Shown here: piece by piece, positions 16,175-21,036 of the stretch
How positions within the stretch are numbered: position 1 is the first letter of the stretch
How the letters are laid out: every line of letters begins with the position of its first letter
Origin: Candidatus Hydrogenedentota bacterium
GTDB lineage: Bacteria; Hydrogenedentota; Hydrogenedentia; Hydrogenedentales; CAITNO01
Assembly (NCBI GenBank): GCA_023145975.1
Contig: JAGLCZ010000434.1
Location: forward strand, 1-21,036
Direction: 5' to 3'
Length of the DNA: 21,036 nt
Program-made: the position numbers and the translations under genes
The notes under the pieces: model-generated
Told to the model about the DNA's origin: nothing
Databases searched by the model: none
Seen by the model: the letters and a program-made list of their open reading frames with translations, nothing else

Positions 16175-19100
16175 TTAGTCCTCCACTATATCGTCATCGA
16201 CCTCTACGGTCGATTCGGCTTTTACTAATTTGATAACATCCAGACACAGACTCTGCATCTCGCGAACGAGTACGTTAAACGATTCCGGTGTACCCGGTTC
16301 AACTTCATGCTCTCCCTTGACAATAGCTTCGTACGCCTTGGTACGTCCCTGAATATCATCCGATTTAATAGTCAACAATTCCTGAAGCGTATAGGCTGCC
16401 CCATATGCTTGCAATGCCCAGACTTCCATCTCACCAAAACGCTGACCGCCATACTGCGCCTTGCCGCCCAGAGGCTGCTGGGTTACAAGGGAATAAGGAC
16501 CAATGGCACGAGCATGAATTTTATCATCCACAAGATGATTTAACTTCAACATATAAATCTGTCCCACAGTCGTTTCATGGTACAGACTTTCGCCAGTACG
16601 TCCATCACGAAGGGATATCTTCCCGTTGGGCGGCAAACCAGCTTGCCGCATCATATCCTGGATTTTTTCTTCAGTGGCACCGTTAAACACAGGCGACGAC
16701 ACACGCATCCCAAGTGCTTTCAGCGCCCATCCAAGTTGGGTTTCTAAAACCTGACCAACATTCATGCGAGAAGGTACACCAAGAGGATTCAATACGATTT
16801 GAAGTGGTGTTCCATCAGGCAGGAAAGGCATGTCCTCTATAGGTACGACACGCGATACCACGCCTTTATTTCCGTGGCGTCCCGCCATTTTGTCACCTAC
16901 AGACATACGCCGCTTCGTAGCCACATATACTTTAACTGACTTATTAACTCCAGGTGAGAGGTCATCGCCCTTCTTAAGACGTTCTATCTGTGCATCGCAG
17001 ACAGCGATGAGTTTCGCTTCTTCCATAGCCGCGAGATTGACCAGTCGAGAAAACTTTTTCTGTACTTTTTTCTCTTCGACTTTAAGGCGTGCCAACAGTG
17101 AGTAATCTAGATTATTCAGCTGCTTTGCACGTACTTTTTTACCTTTTTCCAGAACAAGTTCGTCCGATTTGAAATCATATACATCTTCCAGTATTTTCAA
17201 ACCAACGGTGTCATCATCCACAAGTTTCAGGAAGGTATCGCGTATTCCATCTATGCGCTGCTTGTATTGCCTTCCAATGGATTCAACCTCTTTCTTGATG
17301 GCTTTTTTTGTCTGTGTATCAAGCCCTTTATCACGACGGCTACATACCTTGACGTCTACCACAACCCCTGCAGAACCCGGTTTAACATAAAGAGAAGCGT
17401 CACGCACATCTTCCGCCTTATCGCCAAAAATAGCACGTAACAATTTTTCTTCCGGTGCAAGTTCAGTTTCACCTTTCGGCGTCACCTTACCAACGAGAAT
17501 ATCTCCAGGCGTTACTTTTGCACCTACCCTTGCAATACCTGTATCATCAAGATTACGCAGTGCTTCTTCGCTTACATTTGGAATATCGCGTGTAATATCT
17601 TCCGGTCCAAGTTTAGTATCGCGTGATTCCATCTCATGAACATTAATATGGATAGATGTGAATACATCATCAATGATAAGTTCTTCACTGAGGATAATAG
17701 CATCCTCGAAGTTATATCCATCCCATGGCATAAAGCCAACGAGGATATTACGTCCAAGCGCCAGTTCCCCATTATCCACTGCCGGACCATCAGCAAGAAT
17801 ATCGCCGGCACGAACCTTTTCGCCTTTACGCACAATAGGCCGCTGATTGATACACGTGTTCTGATTGGATCGGGAATATTTTTTTAAGGGATATATATCA
17901 TCATCATCGCGAAATGGGTTATCCCCTTTTTTGATTTTCGCACGAATCCGGATAATCTCACTGTCAGCATATTCAACCTGACCATCGCGCAAAGCACGAG
18001 CAACGGTACCCGAATTTCGAGCAGTTACATGTTCAAGGCCAGTACCCACCAACGGTGCTTCGGCACGTAACAGCGGCACAGCCTGACGCTGCATGTTAGA
18101 TCCCATCAATGCACGATTGGCATCATCGTGTTCCAAAAAGGGAATCAATGCTGCAGCAACACTCACCAACTGTTTGGTGGAAATATCCATATAATCCACT
18201 TCGTTTGGCGGTACACGCGGAAAATCATCCTGACGCCGACAAAATACCAAACTCCGCTGAAAATGCCCTTTTTCATCAATAGGTGCATTTGCCTGAGCAA
18301 TGGTATAGTTATCTTCATCATACGCAGATAACATTTCTATTTGATCATTTCGCACATACCCGTTTTCAACCTTACGGTAGGGAGTTTCCAGAAATCCGAA
18401 ATCATTAATACGCGCAAAAGTGGCTAAGGATGCCATAAGACCAATATTGGGACCTTCAGGGGTCTCAATTGGACAAATACGTCCATAATGGGTAGGGTGC
18501 ACATCACGCACCTCAAATCCTGCACGTTCTCGACTAAGACCACCCGGGCCCAACGCACTGAGACGACGCTTATGGGTAAGTTCTGCAAGAGGATTAATCT
18601 GATCCATAAAGTGAGACAACTGACTGCGACCGAAGAAATCCTTGATAACTGCGTTAACAGGTTTGGGGTTTACCAGATTTTGCGGCGTAAGGTTTTCTTC
18701 GTCCTGATAATTCATACGCTCACGCACAGTACGTTCCATACGTACCAATCCCATACGCACCTGATTTGACAACAACTCACCTATAGAACGAACACGACGA
18801 TTTCCAAGATGATCAATATCATCCAGCACCCCTTCACCGCTGCGCAGTTTAGAGAGGTACTTCATCGTACTAACAACATCTTCTACAGTCAATGTCTTGT
18901 TGTCCGGATCTATCTGAAGCCCTAATTTTCTATTGATTTTATAGCGACCCACTGCGGCGAAGTCATAGCGTGCCGGGTCGGAAAACATTCGCTGAAAGAA
19001 AGTGCGGCAAGTGGCAGCAGTTGCCGGATCGCCGGGACGACTGCGAGAATAAAATTCACGCAGGGCATCATCTTCCGTATGGCAATTATCCTGCTGTAAT

Positions 19101-20023
19101 GTGGTAAGTATAGAAGGATCACTTACAACTTCTTTCGCGGTAATAATCGAAAATTCACGTATATGAGAGGCCATAATGCGGTTGGCTTTGGATATATCCA
19201 GTTCTTCACCCGCATCTGCAAGTACTTCTCCAGTTTCCGAATCAACCACATCCGCAGCAACAAAGCGCCCTGCCAGTTCTTCGGCTTCTACCTGGTGACC
19301 TTCAATCTTAAACCTGATCCTGCCGCAAGTAACTGTTTCTGTCGTGTAGAACAGTTTTAGTATCTCTTCAGGATCAATAATACCAAATGCTTTGAGAAAC
19401 ACTGTAGCATGCAATTTACTGCGACGATCCACCATTAACCAAAGACAATCGTGTAAATCGTATTCAAACTCAAGCCATGCACCACGATACGGAATAATAC
19501 GTGCGCTAAGCAGAGTTTTACCGTTTTGGTGGGTTTTGCGTTCAAAAGATACACCGGGAGACTTGTGCATCTGGCTTACAATAACGCGTTCAGCACCATT
19601 AATGATAAATGTGCCTGTCGGTGTCATTATAGGCAATTCGCCTAGGAACACTTCCTGTTCCACCATCATCTTTTCGCGGCGTTCTCCTGAACCACCCACT
19701 TCTTCAAGGCGTACAAGACGTAACAATGCCTTTAAGGATGCCGCATAGGTCATGGCGCGATCTTGACATTCCTGAATGGTATATTTTGGAGGAGCAAGCG
19801 AATAACTTACGTACTCCAGGCGAGTCATACCATTAGGCGATTCTATGGGGAATAAATCTTGAAATACTTGTTGCAAACCTCGTAGTTTGCGTTCGTCCGG
19901 TGGTGTCTCCCATTGCAGAAAATCGGCAAACGATTTGGTCTGAATTTCGACGAGATTAGGCAATTCCAACATGTCAGGGATAGTGCCTAGAGACACGCGT
20001 TCCTTACGGGGGGCTACAGCCAT
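16175..20023 (-). CDS. rpoB: DNA-directed RNA polymerase subunit beta
   Basis: A 1282-residue beta subunit (E. coli 1342) with ATG at 20023-20021 and AAGGAG (20032-20037) 8 bases upstream. The rifampicin pocket region reads FFGRSQLSHFMDQINPLAE followed by LTHKRRLSALGPGGLSRERAGF and the universal HPTHYGRICPIETPEGPNIGL. In E. coli numbering Gln513 is His here (residue 471) and Asn518 is Ile (residue 476); Asp516, His526 and Ser531 are unchanged. The C-terminal blocks GDKMAGRHGNKGVVS and PLGGKAQYGGQRFGEMEVWALQAYGAAYTLQE, which face the active site and beta-prime, are intact. The last residues are acidic (EVDDDIVED). It is the first gene of the run and has its own promoter. Confidence 0.99.
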   Translation of the reverse strand: MAVAPRKERVSLGTIPDMLELPNLVEIQTKSFADFLQWETPPDERKLRGLQQVFQDLFPIESPNGMTRLEYVSYSLAPPKYTIQECQDRAMTYAASLKALLRLVRLEEVGGSGERREKMMVEQEVFLGELPIMTPTGTFIINGAERVIVSQMHKSPGVSFERKTHQNGKTLLSARIIPYRGAWLEFEYDLHDCLWLMVDRRSKLHATVFLKAFGIIDPEEILKLFYTTETVTCGRIRFKIEGHQVEAEELAGRFVAADVVDSETGEVLADAGEELDISKANRIMASHIREFSIITAKEVVSDPSILTTLQQDNCHTEDDALREFYSRSRPGDPATAATCRTFFQRMFSDPARYDFAAVGRYKINRKLGLQIDPDNKTLTVEDVVSTMKYLSKLRSGEGVLDDIDHLGNRRVRSIGELLSNQVRMGLVRMERTVRERMNYQDEENLTPQNLVNPKPVNAVIKDFFGRSQLSHFMDQINPLAELTHKRRLSALGPGGLSRERAGFEVRDVHPTHYGRICPIETPEGPNIGLMASLATFARINDFGFLETPYRKVENGYVRNDQIEMLSAYDEDNYTIAQANAPIDEKGHFQRSLVFCRRQDDFPRVPPNEVDYMDISTKQLVSVAAALIPFLEHDDANRALMGSNMQRQAVPLLRAEAPLVGTGLEHVTARNSGTVARALRDGQVEYADSEIIRIRAKIKKGDNPFRDDDDIYPLKKYSRSNQNTCINQRPIVRKGEKVRAGDILADGPAVDNGELALGRNILVGFMPWDGYNFEDAIILSEELIIDDVFTSIHINVHEMESRDTKLGPEDITRDIPNVSEEALRNLDDTGIARVGAKVTPGDILVGKVTPKGETELAPEEKLLRAIFGDKAEDVRDASLYVKPGSAGVVVDVKVCSRRDKGLDTQTKKAIKKEVESIGRQYKQRIDGIRDTFLKLVDDDTVGLKILEDVYDFKSDELVLEKGKKVRAKQLNNLDYSLLARLKVEEKKVQKKFSRLVNLAAMEEAKLIAVCDAQIERLKKGDDLSPGVNKSVKVYVATKRRMSVGDKMAGRHGNKGVVSRVVPIEDMPFLPDGTPLQIVLNPLGVPSRMNVGQVLETQLGWALKALGMRVSSPVFNGATEEKIQDMMRQAGLPPNGKISLRDGRTGESLYHETTVGQIYMLKLNHLVDDKIHARAIGPYSLVTQQPLGGKAQYGGQRFGEMEVWALQAYGAAYTLQELLTIKSDDIQGRTKAYEAIVKGEHEVEPGTPESFNVLVREMQSLCLDVIKLVKAESTVEVDDDIVED
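16180..16184 (-). promoter_or_regulatory. Ribosome-binding site deciding the rpoC TTG start
   Basis: GGAGG in the codons for the final Glu-Asp of rpoB lies 8 bases before the TTG. No ATG or GTG start is better placed, so the TTG start is well supported. Confidence 0.75.
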
Positions 20024-20126
20024 CTACTGTACTCCTTACTGATTGGTTTTGAGACGAAAAAGAAGGACGGTTTCTGGTAGTAAACCGCCAGCATTGTTAG
20101 GACACACTCCACCTGTCGCGTATTTT
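20024..20126 (-). promoter_or_regulatory. rpoB 5' leader (about 100 bases)
   Basis: This segment runs from the predicted transcript start to the rpoB ATG. It carries the hairpin and U-rich run described separately, followed by the AAGGAG ribosome site. No tRNA-like or known riboswitch fold is evident to me. Confidence 0.5.
20055..20089 (-). terminator. Possible attenuator hairpin with U-rich run in the rpoB leader
   Basis: On the minus strand GGCGGUUU (20089-20082) pairs with AAACCGUC (20073-20066) around an 8-base loop (7 canonical pairs and one G-U). The next bases are CUUCUUUUUCG (20065-20055), a U-rich tail as in intrinsic terminators. If it works, transcription would partly stop before rpoB. 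An alternative CUGG/CCAG pairing overlaps the stem. Confidence 0.5.
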
Positions 20127-20133
20127 TGACCCT

Positions 20134-20162
20134 ATATTAACAAAAATCGTGCCCAATGTCAA
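20134..20162 (-). promoter_or_regulatory. Sigma-70 promoter for rpoB (rpoBC and downstream genes)
   Basis: On the minus strand TTGACA (20157-20162) is a perfect -35, followed by a 17-base spacer and TAATAT (20134-20139), five of six matches to the -10. The upstream sequence to about 20250 is A+T rich and could act as an UP element. The transcript should begin near 20127, about 104 bases before the rpoB ATG. It is the strongest promoter seen in the window. Confidence 0.85.
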
Positions 20163-20388
20163 GAAAATACCCCCATTTTTGGATATTAGCGAAAATATAG
20201 ATACATTTATTTACTATATATATCATTATATATCAATAAAATACTATGTTTTGAGGCAATAGAATATTTTGTAAAATTTAAGACTTGATTAAGGATATCC
20301 TATTTTTTGTATACTCAACAGATGTATTTCTTATAAATTACAGGTATAAAAGTCTATGTTGGTATAAAACTAAAATTGGAATTATTTC
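20163..20388. other. AT-rich divergent intergenic region
   Basis: This stretch completes the 365-base gap between divergent rpoB and PIG-L genes. It is very A+T rich, with an alternating TA stretch (ATATATATCATTATATAT near 20215-20232) and a weak plus-strand promoter candidate further right. I see no gene, tRNA or repeat array in it. Confidence 0.5.
20285..20315 (+). promoter_or_regulatory. Possible promoter for the PIG-L gene
   Basis: TTGATT (20285-20290) and TATACT (20310-20315) are separated by 19 bases, longer than the ideal 17, on the plus strand. The start codon is about 73 bases downstream. Other TATAAA-like boxes lie closer to the gene without a matching -35. Confidence 0.35.
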
Positions 20389-21036
20389 ATGTCCCCACGA
20401 GTTTTGGCTATTGGCGCACACCCTGATGATGTTGAGTTTATGATGTCCGGTACACTTTTAATGCTTGCCCGGGCAGGCTATAAACTGTATATACACGTTG
20501 TGGCTTCGGGTAGTTGTGGTAGTGCAACAGATGATCGTGATACCGTAGTGCGTGTGCGATTGGAGGAAGCAAAGACGGCGGCAGCCGTGATTGGCGCACA
20601 ATTTCACCCGCCCATAGCCGATGATCTTGAGGTTCTGTATACCCTGCCGCTACTTCGGAAAGTCGCGGCAATCGTACGTCAAACACAACCTGACATCATT
20701 CTTACCCATGCCCCCGATGAATATATGGAAGATCACATAAACACTTGCCGATTAACAGTTACGGCTGCTTTTTCCCGGGGGATGCGTAACTTTATAACCT
20801 CTCCAGAAATAGTACCTATAACAAAAAATGTAACAATTTATCATGCCTTACCCTATGGTCTTCGTGATTCTTTCGGTACTCCAGTAACCCCTGAAATGTA
20901 TGTCAATATTACAGATATGCTGCAGAAAAAAAGAGAGGCACTCGCCTGCCATATAAGTCAAAAGAAATGGTTAGATGCCAGTCAGGGACTGAACAGCTAT
21001 CTACAAACGATGGAAGATATGGGTCACGAGGTAGGC
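20389..21036 (+). CDS. PIG-L (LmbE-like) family deacetylase, 3' end outside window
   Basis: ATG at 20389 opens a frame that stays open for 216 codons to the window edge. The N-terminus MSPRVLAIGAHPDDVEF carries the AHPDD motif (His11, Asp13, Asp14), and THAPDEYMEDHINTC supplies His116; together these match the zinc ligands and catalytic Asp of the PIG-L/LmbE fold (GlcNAc-PI de-N-acetylase, MshB, BshB). The usual length is about 220-300 residues, so most of the gene is here. The family removes acetyl groups from N-acetylglucosaminyl substrates; the actual substrate is unknown. The ribosome site is weak (TTGGAA). The gene is divergent from rpoB and may share the spacer only by position. Confidence 0.88.
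   Translation, partial: MSPRVLAIGAHPDDVEFMMSGTLLMLARAGYKLYIHVVASGSCGSATDDRDTVVRVRLEEAKTAAAVIGAQFHPPIADDLEVLYTLPLLRKVAAIVRQTQPDIILTHAPDEYMEDHINTCRLTVTAAFSRGMRNFITSPEIVPITKNVTIYHALPYGLRDSFGTPVTPEMYVNITDMLQKKREALACHISQKKWLDASQGLNSYLQTMEDMGHEVG

Noticed and set aside
20014..20094. 26-codon frame in the rpoB leader with Tyr-Tyr and Phe-Phe-Phe runs, like an amino-acid leader peptide
   Set aside because: It has no Shine-Dalgarno site, and the Phe run simply results from the U-rich tail of the hairpin. Kept only as a remark in the leader finding.
20207..20235. TA-rich alternating tract as a replication origin or DnaA region
   Set aside because: No DnaA boxes (TTATCCACA-like) and no dnaA or dnaN nearby; it is more simply a promoter-region AT tract.
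20438..20686. 82-codon minus-strand frame at the right end
   Set aside because: It is the shadow of the plus-strand PIG-L gene, whose AHPDD and EDH motifs make the plus-strand reading clear.
1..21036. CRISPR array, tRNA or rRNA gene, insertion sequence, or defence island
   Set aside because: No regularly spaced repeats, cloverleaf, rRNA-like blocks, transposase, integrase or paired terminal repeats were seen on either strand.

Overview
The window is a stretch of bacterial chromosome with mostly housekeeping genes. Twelve genes are recognisable. Ten of them lie on the minus strand in one run of about 18.8 kb, from rpoB (right) down to a TPR protein (left), and an eleventh minus-strand gene, a methyltransferase, follows. 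Two partial plus-strand genes sit at the edges: an SGNH-type hydrolase tail at the left and a PIG-L deacetylase at the right. The composition is moderately AT-rich by eye. Shine-Dalgarno sites are clear and bacterial. A SurA-like periplasmic chaperone points to a cell with an outer membrane. The TPR protein, the PIG-L protein and the MauE-thioredoxin protein resemble types I associate with the PVC superphylum and nearby uncultured lineages (Lentisphaerota, Kiritimatiellota, Hydrogenedentota). That placement is from memory and weak; an rpoB or rpoC tree would settle it.

Layout from right to left, which is the direction of transcription. A PIG-L family gene (20389 to the right edge, plus strand) diverges from rpoB. 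The 365-base spacer holds a near-consensus sigma-70 promoter for rpoB (TTGACA, 17 bases, TAATAT) and, in the roughly 100-base leader, a hairpin followed by a U-rich run that could be an attenuator. rpoB and rpoC are 3 bases apart. They are followed by a surA-like gene, a multi-pass membrane protein, enolase (eno), and an ftsB/divIC-like division gene whose ribosome-binding site lies in a hairpin. A 258-base gap comes next, then an unrecognised 761-residue protein with a zinc ribbon, coiled coils and five membrane segments. After it come a MauE/DoxX-like protein fused to a thioredoxin-like domain, a tight ABC ATPase / ABC-2 permease / TPR three-gene unit, and a class I methyltransferase that converges on the SGNH hydrolase tail.

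Functionally, the right half carries transcription (RNA polymerase beta and beta-prime), outer-membrane protein folding (SurA-like), glycolysis (enolase) and cell division (FtsB-like). The left half is envelope-related: membrane redox, an ABC-2 type export or envelope module, and a large membrane-anchored coiled-coil protein. rpoBC is not next to rplJ-rplL, its usual upstream neighbours, and has its own promoter. I see no CRISPR array, tRNA, rRNA, insertion sequence, phage gene or defence locus. I did not find a clearly new system. The best candidates for something undescribed are the 761-residue protein, the rpoB leader structure, the MauE-thioredoxin fusion and the ABC/TPR unit.
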